Positions 53,431-61,198 of a stretch of DNA of 64,000 bases are shown here, one piece after another; position 1 is the stretch's first letter; the number at the start of each line of letters is the position of its first letter. The stretch is taken from assembly GCA_937894675.1 (NCBI GenBank), contig CALCQO010000024.1:62001-126000 (forward strand), read 5' to 3'. The DNA is from an uncultured Clostridia bacterium (GTDB lineage Bacteria; Bacillota; Clostridia; Christensenellales; Aristaeellaceae). A model generated the notes under the pieces. It worked only from the letters and a program-made list of their open reading frames with translations, did no database searches and was not told where the DNA came from. Made by a program: the position numbers and the translations under genes.

Positions 53431-54417
53431 TCAGTACTCCATTCGCCACATGTACCGGCGCACGCTGAGGGGATGGCCGCGGAAATCGGCGATGGCATCG
53501 GCATACTGGCGGGTGACGGGGGTAAGCAGGATGGCCGCGAAGTAGCTCTGCAGGTCTTCCTGGATGCCGCCCATGTCAAACTCCTGGGTATCCACCACGG
53601 TGACTTCCTTGGAATATTTTTTGGCAAACGAAAGGGCGCGCTCGTCCAGGTAGCGGGTTTTGCCCCGGCTCATGAACACCAGGAAGGGCACGTCATAATC
53701 GGTGATTTCGAAGGGACCGTGGAAGAACTCGCCCGAATGGATGGAGCTGGAGTGAATCCACTGCATTTCCATCAGCAGGCAGATGGCGAAGGAATAGGCT
53801 TCCGAATAGTACTCGCCCGAGGCCATGGTGTAGATGATGGGGCTGCGCTTGTACTTTTCGCCCCATTCCAGGGCGCGCTCGGCGAACTTCTTGCGGTTGG
53901 CGGGCACCAGGGTTTCCATCTCGTCGATGTTCCTAATGGCGCGCTCGTACTTTTCATTGGGGTTCAGGGCGTTGAGGATGCCGAACACCAGGCGGTACAG
54001 CATGGCGCTCTTGCCGTAGGCGGGGTTGCAGTCGCCCCACAGGTAGCTGACGCCGTGGGTGGCGGCCTGCCACAGCTCGGAGTCAATCTTGTTGGACAGG
54101 CAGATGGTCACGCAGCCCAGGTCCTTGGCGGTCTGGGTCGCCTGCACGGTTTCGGGGGTGTTGCCCGAATGGGAGCAGGTCAGCACCAGGGAGTCCTTGG
54201 TGAACTGCTTGGGTTTGCGGTAATTAAACTCGTTGGCTGTCAGCACATAGGCGGGCAGGTCGCTCTCCACATCGAAGATATACTGGGCAGGGCCAAAGGA
54301 CGCTTTGGAACCGCCGCAGGCGATCATATACACCGCGTTGAATTTCTTTCCTTTGACAGCGGCAACCGCCTGCTCCACCTGTTGCAGTTGCATCTCGTGA
54401 ACTTGTTTCTCCTCCAT
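53431..54417 (-). CDS. frlB: Fructosamine-6-phosphate deglycase, SIS domain
   Basis: A 328-residue SIS-domain enzyme related to GlmS isomerase. MIACGGSKASFGPAQYIF and LTCSHSGNTPETVQAT are the two sugar-phosphate loops, and SSIHSGEFFHGPFEITD is the block with the catalytic glutamate and histidine. It cleaves 6-phosphofructose-amino acids to glucose 6-phosphate and a free amino acid. It is the first gene of the operon, with promoter and inverted-repeat operator directly upstream. The ATG at 54417 is behind GAGGTGG; earlier start codons lie within the operator. Confidence 0.88.
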   Translation of the reverse strand: MEEKQVHEMQLQQVEQAVAAVKGKKFNAVYMIACGGSKASFGPAQYIFDVESDLPAYVLTANEFNYRKPKQFTKDSLVLTCSHSGNTPETVQATQTAKDLGCVTICLSNKIDSELWQAATHGVSYLWGDCNPAYGKSAMLYRLVFGILNALNPNEKYERAIRNIDEMETLVPANRKKFAERALEWGEKYKRSPIIYTMASGEYYSEAYSFAICLLMEMQWIHSSSIHSGEFFHGPFEITDYDVPFLVFMSRGKTRYLDERALSFAKKYSKEVTVVDTQEFDMGGIQEDLQSYFAAILLTPVTRQYADAIADFRGHPLSVRRYMWRMEY

Positions 54418-54429
54418 ATTGGCCACCTC

Positions 54430-54489
54430 GTGTATGTATTTTACATAACGTATCAAGACGTTATATAATGCTATAGACATATCATACAC
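54430..54489 (-). promoter_or_regulatory. Inverted-repeat operators upstream of frlB
   Basis: A 7-bp inverted repeat ATAACGT (54445-54451) and ACGTTAT (54458-54464) with a 6-bp spacer, plus TATGTA-TTT-TACATA (54433-54447). Outer arms GTGTATG and CATACAC (54430-54436, 54483-54489) enclose them. They lie just downstream of the -10, as expected for a GntR-type repressor site. Confidence 0.6.
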
Positions 54490-54508
54490 GATTTCAGGGG
54501 GCTGTCAA
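54481..54508 (-). promoter_or_regulatory. Promoter of the frl operon
   Basis: On the minus strand a perfect TTGACA (54508-54503) and TATGAT (54486-54481) with a 16-bp spacer. Confidence 0.8.
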
Positions 54509-54558
54509 GGGCGTTTATGCGCATAAACAAGGTTTTTTCGTATATCCGGAAAAATTTT

Positions 54559-55935
54559 TTACACGTCCCAAATCTCCCGCAGCAGGGCGACGGCGGGCTC
54601 CAGCTCCTCGTCCCGCAGGCCGGCAAAGCCCATCACCACTGTGGAGGGCAGGGGGGGCACCCGGTGGCAGTATTCGCTTAGCCCGTGCAGGCGCAGGCCG
54701 CGGCGCTGGGCGCGTGCCACCAATTCCCGCTCGCTTTTTTGGGGGATGGTCAGCAGAAAGTGCAGCCCGGCCTCCTCCCCCTGCACGCGGGCTTGGGGGA
54801 TGGTGAGCAGCAGGTCGCACAGTTTTTTGCAGCGCTTGGTATAGGCGCTGCCCGCCCTGCGCAGGTGGCGGGCGAAATGGCCGCCGGCAATCAGGCGGTG
54901 CAGGGTCTGCTGGTCAAAGCGGGAGACGGTGTCGCCCCCTTGCCGGAAAAGCTGCCGCCAGGCGTCCATCAGGTCGGGGGGCAGCACCATGTAGGCGATG
55001 CGCATGGAGGGGGCAAGGCTGCGGCTGAAGGTGCCGATGTAGATGACCCGGTTGCCGCAGCCCAGGCCCTGCAGGGCGGGCAGCGGTCGGCTGGTGTGGC
55101 GGAACTCGCTGTCGTAATCATCCTCGATGATGTAGCCCCCGGTCTGCTGCGCCCAGTCCAGCAGGGCGGTTCTGCGGCCGATGGGCATGCTCAGCCCCAG
55201 GGGGAACTGGTGGGAGGGGGTCACATACACCAGCTTGGCCTTGGCCTGATACAGGGCGTCGGGGCGGATGCCCTGCTCGTCCAGGGGCAGGGGCAGCACC
55301 CTGGCTTTGTGGCGCTGGGCCAGGCGGTAGGCCCCCTGGTAGCCGGGATCTTCCGCCGCCACGCTGACCCCGCCGGGCAGCAGGCAGAACAGCACATATA
55401 ATAGGTAATCCACCCCCGCGCCGATGAGCAGGCTGTCCCGGGTGCAGCGCACCCCACGGTACTGGTAGAGGAACTTGGCCAGGCTGTCCCGCAGCTCCTC
55501 GTCCCCCTGGGCGTCGCCCTTTTCCAGCAGGCGGGGGGTGTCCCGCAGGGTCTCGCGGAACAGGCGGCTCCAGGTGCGGAAGGGAAACAGGCTCTGATCC
55601 ACCGCGGAGGTGGAAAAATCAAAGGGCGGCAGGGGCAGGGGCGCGGGCATTGGGGCATCGGCAGGGGCAGCGGCGGGCGGGGACAGGGGCATCACCCCCT
55701 GCACAAAAAACCCCCGCTTGGCCTCGGCGCGGATGTACCCCTCGCTTTGCAGCAGGCTGTAAGCGCTTTCCACCGTGCTCATGCTGATTTTCAGGTGCTT
55801 TACCAGCGCCCGCTTGGAGGGCAGGCGGGTATCCTCCTTCAGATTGCCCCGGTGAATTTCCCCGGCGATGTGCCGGTACAGCTGCTTGTACAGGGGGGTC
55901 GCGTCCCGCTGGAAGGACAGGGTGATGTCCTGCAT
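54559..55935 (-). CDS. MocR/PdxR-family regulator (GntR helix-turn-helix plus aminotransferase-like domain)
   Basis: A 458-residue fusion. Residues about 10-75 are a GntR-type winged helix (YKQLYRHIAGEIHRGNL, LPSKRALVKHLKISMSTVE). Residues about 105-458 are a fold-I aminotransferase domain with EDDYDSEFRH and the PLP lysine position read as TFSRSLAPSMRIAY, where arginine follows TFS in place of the usual lysine. Loss of the lysine would stop Schiff-base formation, which is notable. MocR proteins usually sense PLP and control vitamin B6 genes or other targets. It is divergent from an S component gene. The ATG at 55935 follows GGGGG. Confidence 0.82.
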   Translation of the reverse strand: MQDITLSFQRDATPLYKQLYRHIAGEIHRGNLKEDTRLPSKRALVKHLKISMSTVESAYSLLQSEGYIRAEAKRGFFVQGVMPLSPPAAAPADAPMPAPLPLPPFDFSTSAVDQSLFPFRTWSRLFRETLRDTPRLLEKGDAQGDEELRDSLAKFLYQYRGVRCTRDSLLIGAGVDYLLYVLFCLLPGGVSVAAEDPGYQGAYRLAQRHKARVLPLPLDEQGIRPDALYQAKAKLVYVTPSHQFPLGLSMPIGRRTALLDWAQQTGGYIIEDDYDSEFRHTSRPLPALQGLGCGNRVIYIGTFSRSLAPSMRIAYMVLPPDLMDAWRQLFRQGGDTVSRFDQQTLHRLIAGGHFARHLRRAGSAYTKRCKKLCDLLLTIPQARVQGEEAGLHFLLTIPQKSERELVARAQRRGLRLHGLSEYCHRVPPLPSTVVMGFAGLRDEELEPAVALLREIWDV

Positions 55936-55969
55936 AATCTGACCCCCTTCATTATTCAAAAACTGGGTA

Positions 55970-56010
55970 TTTACATCGGTCCAGATACGGGTATCATAGG
56001 GGTATCATCA
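55970..56010 (+). promoter_or_regulatory. Divergent control region: promoter and direct-repeat operator
   Basis: TTTACA (55970-55975) and TATCAT (55992-55997) with a 16-bp spacer form the plus-strand promoter. GGGTATCATAG and GGGGTATCATC are direct repeats with an 11-bp period (55989-56010) over the -10 region. Direct-repeat operators are typical of MocR/PdxR proteins. Confidence 0.55.
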
Positions 56011-56035
56011 AGAATTGTCAACGGGAGGGTCAGAT

Positions 56036-56599
56036 ATGGCAGCCAAGCGCAACAGGGTATACGCTATCGCATTCATCGGGGTGATGAGCGCGGTGGTCTT
56101 TGTGTCCAATTATTTCTCCATCCCCGTGGCGTCCTCCCGCATCCACCTGGCCAACGCCGTCTGTCTGCTGGCGGGCATGCTCTTTGGCGGTCTGCAGGGG
56201 GGGCTGGCGGCAGGCCTTGGCTCGGCGCTGTTTGATATCACCTTCCCCGCCTACGCCGCCGAGGCGTGGATAACCTTTCTCAATAAAGGGCTCATGGCCT
56301 TGGTGTGCGGGCTGATTGTCCACCACGGCATGGCCTTGGGGGAGAAGAAGCGCCTGCGCCTGGTGCTGGGCGCCCTGGCTGGGGCTGTGCTGTATATCGG
56401 GCTGTATATGCTCAAGAGCTATGTGCAGATGTCCCTGCTGGGCATGGAACGCGACGCCCTGCTGATTAAAATGGGCGAAAAGCTGTTGGCCTCCCTGGTG
56501 AACGGCACCTTCGCCGTCATCGCTGCGCCCCTTTTGTACACCGCCCTGCATCCCGCCCTGGTGAAGGCAGGGATGTATCGAGAAATCACGGTTAAGTAG
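56036..56599 (+). CDS. ECF transporter S component, possibly for vitamin B6
   Basis: A 187-residue protein with about six helices. IAFIGVMSAVVFVSNYFSIP and RIHLANAVCLLAGMLFGGLQGGLAAGLGSALFD, here cited by the parts SRIHLANAVCLLAGMLFGG and GLGSALFD, are the S-component N-terminal and second-helix patterns. It binds a vitamin and would use a shared EcfT-EcfA energy module encoded elsewhere. The divergent MocR-type gene suggests pyridoxine or a relative as the substrate; this is inference. The ATG follows GGGAGGG. It stops at TAG before a family-A element. Confidence 0.78.
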   Translation: MAAKRNRVYAIAFIGVMSAVVFVSNYFSIPVASSRIHLANAVCLLAGMLFGGLQGGLAAGLGSALFDITFPAYAAEAWITFLNKGLMALVCGLIVHHGMALGEKKRLRLVLGALAGAVLYIGLYMLKSYVQMSLLGMERDALLIKMGEKLLASLVNGTFAVIAAPLLYTALHPALVKAGMYREITVK

Positions 56600-56609
56600 C
56601 GCGTTGATT

Positions 56610-56696
56610 TGCGGGTTCCAAGGGACATCATGTCCCTTATCAGGTCTGGGCAAAGCCAAGTCAGCCCTAGCAAAAAGCGAAGCGAGTTTTTGCGAC
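56610..56696 (+). repeat. Family-A 3-prime element, copy A3
   Basis: Starts 10 nt after the S-component stop. Hairpin 1 is AAGGGACATCATGTCCCTT, the middle hairpin is reduced (CTGGGCAAAGCC), and hairpin 3 has GCAAAAAGCGAAGCG and TTTTTGC. The 9 bases before it, GCGCGTTGA, equal the start of family B. Confidence 0.75.
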
Positions 56697-56738
56697 GGAC
56701 GCCGCACGAAATAATCTCAATTTCGGCATCTTCCTTTT

Positions 56739-56754
56739 TCGCCGCATATTTGCG
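56739..56754. other. Small hairpin upstream of the sigma-factor gene
   Basis: GCCGCATATTTGCGGC followed by GTATTTTTC. It may terminate transcription coming from upstream before the sigma-factor promoter. Confidence 0.5.
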
Positions 56755-56767
56755 GCGTATTTTTCAT

Positions 56768-56796
56768 GTAGAAATATTCGGCATTATGTCGTCTAA
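56768..56796 (+). promoter_or_regulatory. Candidate autoregulated ECF-sigma promoter
   Basis: CGTCTAA at 56790-56796 resembles the CGTC-type -10 of ECF sigma factors, with GTAGAAAT at 56768-56775 as a weak -35. It lies about 20 bp before the sigma-factor start, fitting positive autoregulation. Confidence 0.35.
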
Positions 56797-56818
56797 TAGG
56801 TGAAAGGAGGCGAAGGGT

Positions 56819-57334
56819 TTGGAAGAAGCAAACCGGGGGTGCACCCCCGAGGAAACAATCGAAGCGTTGATGCGGAGCCATTCCACAGCCATCCTGCGCA
56901 CCTGCTATGTGATGCTCAGGGATGCTCATCTGGCTGAGGATGCCATGCAGGAAACCTATGTGAAGGCATACAAAGCCCTGTCCTCCTTCCGGGGGGACAG
57001 CCGGACGGAAACCTGGCTGATGCGCATCGCCATCAACACCTGCAAGGATATGCTGCGGGGGCGATGGTTCCGCTTTGTCGACCGCCGAAAAGCGCTGGAG
57101 GATCTTCCGGAAGCCTCCGTGCCCTTTGAGGCAAACGACGATACCCTGATTAAGGAAGTGATGGCGCTGCCGAGCAAATACCGCGCCGCCATCTTGATGA
57201 CCTACTATTGGAATCTGCCCGCCACAGAAGCGGCGGAAGCGCTGGGCATCGCGCCTTCCACCCTGTATGTGTATGTAAGCCGGGCCAGAAAAATGCTGAA
57301 GACGAGATTGGAGGGGTGGTACGATGAAGCCTGA
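56819..57334 (+). CDS. ECF-family RNA polymerase sigma factor
   Basis: A 171-residue sigma-70 family protein with regions 2 and 4 only. Region 2 includes RDAHLAEDAMQETYVKAYKA and the -10-contacting TETWLMRIAINTCKD; region 4 includes LPATEAAEALGIAPSTLYVYVSRAR. The start is a TTG at 56819, 8 bp behind AAAGGAGG; no in-frame ATG gives a complete region 2. It overlaps an anti-sigma-like gene by 11 nt. This arrangement is that of envelope-stress sigma systems. Confidence 0.92.
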   Translation: MEEANRGCTPEETIEALMRSHSTAILRTCYVMLRDAHLAEDAMQETYVKAYKALSSFRGDSRTETWLMRIAINTCKDMLRGRWFRFVDRRKALEDLPEASVPFEANDDTLIKEVMALPSKYRAAILMTYYWNLPATEAAEALGIAPSTLYVYVSRARKMLKTRLEGWYDEA

Positions 57335-58202
57335 GAATAACCTGCGCGCGGCCATGGATCGCCGCCTGTCCGCCCTTCATGGTACAGACCAGCATGTGCG
57401 GCATGTGCTGCGCGTGGCGAAAGGAGAACAACCTGTGAAAGCGAAAAAAAGAGTTTCCGCGGCACTAATATTTGCCATCATCGCCCTGGTGGGGGTGGCG
57501 GTGGCGGCGACGCTGTCGCCCACCATTGATTGGGTGAATGAAATGTTTGGCAACAAGAGCGCAGAGGTGCTCACCAGGGGCAATGTGATGGATATCAGCC
57601 AAAACCGTACGGTAGGAGAGGTACAGTACCGCTGGGTAGATACCGTGCTGGCAAAGACCTTTGAAGAAGCGGAGGCGGAGGAAGATGCGGCGCCGCCGCC
57701 TGGCGCAAATGTCATTAGCTTGGAGGGAACCCAGGTGTTGTATGGAACCGTGGAAATCACGCCGGTTGAAGGCGCAAATGTGGTGCTGATACCGGAGGAT
57801 TACCGCATCAGCGACCCTGCGGGCTACAATCTCTTCCTGGGGGAGCAAGCGTCTGAGGACGCGCCTTCCTTCCTGGATATGGCTGTTCAGAAAGACGCGA
57901 AAATTCTGCTGGCCAAAGCGGTGCCCCACGGCATCCTGTTGGATGGCAAACTGTATGAAGGCTATGAGGTGGGATACGACTACCGCACCAACAAGGATGG
58001 CAGCATCACTTATCATTATATGATTTACGGCGTGCCGGAGGGACTGACAGAATACAGCATTCAGATGTTTGTATCCAACTGGGAGATTACCCGTGAAGGC
58101 CAATGGCTGCGCGGCGAGAAGGACGAACAGGGGAATGACACGAAAAACACCTGGCTGAAAGAAGAATGGGTGGTAACCGTTAAACCGGAGAGCAAGAAAT
58201 AA
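57324..58202 (+). CDS. Anti-sigma-factor-like single-pass membrane protein
   Basis: A 292-residue protein. The N-terminal cytoplasmic part (about 1-44) could bind the sigma factor. One helix lies at about 45-64 (AALIFAIIALVGVAVAATL), and the rest is an extracytoplasmic domain with YGTVEITPVEGANVVLIPED and YDYRTNKDGSITYHYMIYG. The layout matches DUF4179-like/RsiV-like anti-sigma proteins but no zinc motif is present. It overlaps the sigma gene, so the two are coupled. It would hold the sigma factor until an envelope signal arrives. Confidence 0.75.
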   Translation: MKPENNLRAAMDRRLSALHGTDQHVRHVLRVAKGEQPVKAKKRVSAALIFAIIALVGVAVAATLSPTIDWVNEMFGNKSAEVLTRGNVMDISQNRTVGEVQYRWVDTVLAKTFEEAEAEEDAAPPPGANVISLEGTQVLYGTVEITPVEGANVVLIPEDYRISDPAGYNLFLGEQASEDAPSFLDMAVQKDAKILLAKAVPHGILLDGKLYEGYEVGYDYRTNKDGSITYHYMIYGVPEGLTEYSIQMFVSNWEITREGQWLRGEKDEQGNDTKNTWLKEEWVVTVKPESKK

Positions 58203-58209
58203 GAAAGAG

Positions 58210-58233
58210 GCTGGGCACCTTCGGGTGCTCAGC
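58210..58233 (+). terminator. Hairpin after the anti-sigma-like gene
   Basis: Arms GCTGGGCACC and GGTGCTCAGC with one wobble, followed by TTTTAT. The next gene begins 14 bp later, so read-through is probably partial. Confidence 0.7.
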
Positions 58234-58247
58234 TTTTATGTGACATC

Positions 58248-59294
58248 ATGAAAAAGAGAATGCTATTATGCGCCATTCTATGCACCCTGCTGCTGGCAAA
58301 TGCTTTGGCGCAAAAGGAGGAGTTCCTTGTGGTGATGCCTGAAGGGTACAGGGAAGGCGGTTCGCTTCCCACCCTTCGCGCGGAGTTGGCAGATTACTTC
58401 TCTTTTGTCCAAGCTCATTGGTTCAATCCTGAACCTCCCGGTACGCCGGAAAATTGGGGCAACAAACGTAACCGGCACCATCACTATACCTATGCTGACG
58501 GCGCTACGCTGGACATCGCAGAGGGAGGGCTGTTGATTTATCGGGCGGAGAGCCGTCTTGTGCAGCTGTTGTACACCCTGGGCGGCATGGCGCATAACTG
58601 GGCGGGATGGTACGATGGCATGGAATCCTCGTTGGAAAAGGAAACTTTGTTCTGCGGTACACTGGCGCAAGCCCAGGCTGCGGCAGAAGCGCTGCTGGCC
58701 AGACTCCGGTTTTCCGGGCAGTTGGTATACGCGCTGGACATGAGCGTTGCACGCATACATGTATTGGGGGAAAAGTACAATGCCCTTTTGCGGGAAGGAA
58801 ATCCGGATCACCAGGCAATTTATGAGTATGATGGGGTTACCTTGGAAGATGAGTGCTTCTACCTCGTCTATCAGGGACGAATTGGTAATGTCCCTGTCAA
58901 CAACCAGGGCATACACCTGAACAATTCCCAGGATGTCGTGGGCGGTATGTTTGTTGGTTTGATCTATGGGAAGGGTGGGATAAAGCTGGCGAACGTCAAC
59001 AGCACCTACCTTGCCGGAGCGATGGTTGAGCAAAATGAACTGTTAACAAGCGGACAAGCTCTCGGGGTGTTCCAATCCTCCTTCCGGGCGGTGCAAAAGG
59101 GGCACTGCAAAGGCATCCTGCGGGCAGAGCTGCTGTATGCGCCTTGGCGAAAAGTTGGTGGGAAAGACCTGGTGCTGCTGCCCTGCTGGCGCATCACCTA
59201 CCTGCACAGCAGTGATGATGAAAATGCGCCTTATTATCACCCATTGCCAATGGATGCCTATCTATCCGCAGTGGATGGGAAGATACTGAATTGA
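58248..59294 (+). CDS. Secreted protein of unknown function downstream of the sigma/anti-sigma pair
   Basis: A 348-residue protein with a signal peptide (about 1-21, ANALAQ). No family recognised. Features seen are a histidine-rich NKRNRHHHYTYADG near residue 75, a central ARLRFSGQLVYALDMSVARI region that recalls the two-domain PepSY-like folds, and a C-terminal LLPCWRITYLHSS then LSAVDGKILN, the latter like the end of YcdB/PepSY-type domains. AT content is higher than in the neighbours. Its position suggests it belongs to the stimulon of the sigma factor. Confidence 0.6.
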   Translation: MKKRMLLCAILCTLLLANALAQKEEFLVVMPEGYREGGSLPTLRAELADYFSFVQAHWFNPEPPGTPENWGNKRNRHHHYTYADGATLDIAEGGLLIYRAESRLVQLLYTLGGMAHNWAGWYDGMESSLEKETLFCGTLAQAQAAAEALLARLRFSGQLVYALDMSVARIHVLGEKYNALLREGNPDHQAIYEYDGVTLEDECFYLVYQGRIGNVPVNNQGIHLNNSQDVVGGMFVGLIYGKGGIKLANVNSTYLAGAMVEQNELLTSGQALGVFQSSFRAVQKGHCKGILRAELLYAPWRKVGGKDLVLLPCWRITYLHSSDDENAPYYHPLPMDAYLSAVDGKILN

Positions 59295-59348
59295 TTCGGA
59301 TAATTCATCCAGTGTGTATGTTAGGCGTAGAAAACCCAATATGGGAAA

Positions 59349-59374
59349 GCCGGACACCCCCATCGGTGTCCGGC
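59349..59374 (+). terminator. Terminator of the sigma-factor cluster
   Basis: Arms GCCGGACACC and GGTGTCCGGC, followed by TCATTTTTTAT. Strong intrinsic terminator 55 bp after the stop. Confidence 0.88.
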
Positions 59375-59406
59375 TCATTTTTTATCTCCGGTATTCTGCC
59401 AACCTC

Positions 59407-59949
59407 TTACCGGTTGGCCATGTGGATATGGTAGGAAAAGAACAGCACGATGGCCAGCAGAATCAAGCCGACAATGGCGACGATGAAGATACCCGCCGCC
59501 TTTTCCAGCCGGGAGGGGGCTTTTATCTGGTGAAACGCAGGCTGTTCGTTTGCCGGGGGCGGCGGCACCTGGAGGATTTTCAGGTACTCCTCGGTAGCGC
59601 CTGCGGCGCGCAGCAAATCCTCGTTCTGGGCGCCTTCCCGGTAGACGTTCACGCCGCCTATCATGGAGGGGTAGGCCTGCTGCACCGGCTTGCCGTCCCT
59701 GTCGTAGGTGGTGGTGCCCCCCAACAGATTGGGGTGGGAAAGCCCGGCGTCCCTTCCCTTGTCGTCGTAATGCCGGGCGCCGCCCAGCAGGCTTGGGTAG
59801 GAAGCGCCGGTTTTATTGCCCTTTTCATCGTAATGGTTGTACCCGCCCAATATATTGGGGAGGGAATCGCCGACTCTTTTACCATTTTCGTCGTAATGCA
59901 CCATGCCGCCCAGCAGACCGGGGCGGGAGTACCCTTTCTTGGCGGCCAT
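59407..59949 (-). CDS. Membrane protein with five 21-residue repeats
   Basis: A 180-residue protein without a signal peptide. Residues 6-105 hold five repeats with an exact 21-residue period. Each has a [LI]GG core at 13-15, 34-36, 55-57, 76-78 or 97-99, preceded by P-x-L/I/M and followed by HYDENGKRVG-type strands (consensus P-x-L-L-G-G-x-x-H-Y-D-x-x-G). A linker with PPPP leads to one C-terminal helix (about 150-172), so it is tail-anchored with the repeats in the cytoplasm, or the reverse. I recognise no family. MORN-like membrane-binding repeats are the nearest idea. It is preceded by AAGGAGG. Confidence 0.7.
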   Translation of the reverse strand: MAAKKGYSRPGLLGGMVHYDENGKRVGDSLPNILGGYNHYDEKGNKTGASYPSLLGGARHYDDKGRDAGLSHPNLLGGTTTYDRDGKPVQQAYPSMIGGVNVYREGAQNEDLLRAAGATEEYLKILQVPPPPANEQPAFHQIKAPSRLEKAAGIFIVAIVGLILLAIVLFFSYHIHMANR

Positions 59950-59983
59950 GGCGCACCTCCTTGCTCAAGCGGCGGGATAAGAG

Positions 59984-60418
59984 TCAGAAGTTCAACTGAT
60001 GCAGATGTTCCTCGGTGTACACGGGCAAACTGCTGCCCAGGCAGAGGGCGGCGAACAGGCCGTTGCCTTCCTTCAGTGTGCCGCTGAAGCTGCCGTCGTA
60101 CACCCGACCCAGCCCGCAGGAAGGGCTGCGCGCCTTCAGGATGGCGGCTTTACACCCTGTCAAATGAGCGATGTCCAGCGCCATCTTGGCGCCCCTTGTA
60201 AAAGCCTGTGTCACATCCTGCCCCAGGGTGTTGATGACCCGGCCATCCGGCTGCAGCTCCGCCGGGGGGCGGGGGGTGGGCAGACCACCCAGCTGCTCGG
60301 GGCACACTGGGATCAGGGTATGCTTGTTGGCCAAGGCCAGCACGTTGGGGTGCCCCTTGCCCTGGCCGTCATAGCGGGTGCACAGCCCCAGCAGACAGGC
60401 GCTGACTAGGATGTTCAC
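59984..60418 (-). CDS. DUF523 domain protein
   Basis: A 144-residue cysteine-containing cytoplasmic protein. VSACLLGLCTRYDG at the start and KARSPSCGLGRVYDG in the middle are the DUF523 signature cysteines; PVCPEQLGGLPTPRPPAEL is also conserved. These residues suggest metal or iron-sulfur binding; the function is unknown. It overlaps the end of deoD by 4 nt, so the two are co-translated. Confidence 0.87.
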   Translation of the reverse strand: MNILVSACLLGLCTRYDGQGKGHPNVLALANKHTLIPVCPEQLGGLPTPRPPAELQPDGRVINTLGQDVTQAFTRGAKMALDIAHLTGCKAAILKARSPSCGLGRVYDGSFSGTLKEGNGLFAALCLGSSLPVYTEEHLHQLNF

Positions 60419-61113
60419 GCGATGGTCAGGGCGATTTCCATCATCTGGGTGAATGTTTCCCGCACCTGCTGGGGGGTGAGGCTTTCGCCGGTAAAGGGGT
60501 TGTCGGAAATCTGCAGCAGGGTCAGCGCCTTTTTGCCGCTGGCGGCGGCGTTCAGGTACAGGCCGTAGGTTTCCATTTCCACAGCCAGCACGTTCAGCTT
60601 CTGCAGTTTATCCAGGGGGCTGTCGGCGTTGTAAAAAATATCGGTGGAGAACACCGGGCCCACCATGGTGTGCATGCCCATCTTCTCCGCCTCGTCAGCG
60701 GCGGCGCGCAGCATGCCGTAGTCGGCGCAGGGGGCCAACATGCCGCTTAAGCCGAACTGGCTGCCGTAGCTGGAATTGCTGTAGGCGCTCATGGCGATGA
60801 CCAGATCCCGCACCTTCAATTGGGGGCTGATCATCCCGGCGGAACCCACCCGGATAATCTGCTCCACCCCGTAGTTGTTGTAGAGCTCGTGGCTGTAGAT
60901 GCCGATGGAGGGGATGCCCATGCCGCTGCCCATCACCGATACCTTTTTTCCCTTGTACAGCCCTGTGTACCCCTGGATGCCCCGCACATTGTTCACCAGC
61001 ACGGCGTCCTGAAGGTAGGTTTCAGCGATAAACTTGGCGCGCAGAGGGTCGCCGGGCATCAGAACGGTGCGGGCGAAAGCGTCCTGGTTGGCGGAATTAT
61101 GCAGGGTGGACAT
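60415..61113 (-). CDS. deoD: Purine-nucleoside phosphorylase, DeoD type
   Basis: A 232-residue hexameric-type phosphorylase that splits purine nucleosides with phosphate to free base and ribose 1-phosphate. VLMPGDPLRAKFIAE is the phosphate-binding N-terminal block, MGSGMGIPSIGIYSHEL and VLAVEMETYGLY (the ribose-binding Met-Glu) are diagnostic. It has its own promoter and is the first gene of a two-gene operon with DUF523. Confidence 0.95.
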   Translation of the reverse strand: MSTLHNSANQDAFARTVLMPGDPLRAKFIAETYLQDAVLVNNVRGIQGYTGLYKGKKVSVMGSGMGIPSIGIYSHELYNNYGVEQIIRVGSAGMISPQLKVRDLVIAMSAYSNSSYGSQFGLSGMLAPCADYGMLRAAADEAEKMGMHTMVGPVFSTDIFYNADSPLDKLQKLNVLAVEMETYGLYLNAAASGKKALTLLQISDNPFTGESLTPQQVRETFTQMMEIALTIA

Positions 61114-61142
61114 GGATATTCCTCCTTATGTTTTCTATCTTG

Positions 61143-61172
61143 ATTATACAAAGGGACGCCCCCGCCCGTCAA
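61143..61172 (-). promoter_or_regulatory. Promoter of deoD
   Basis: On the minus strand TTGACG (61172-61167) and TATAAT (61148-61143) with an 18-bp spacer. Confidence 0.78.
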
Positions 61173-61198
61173 GGGCAGGGGCGGTTGCGGGACAGGGG

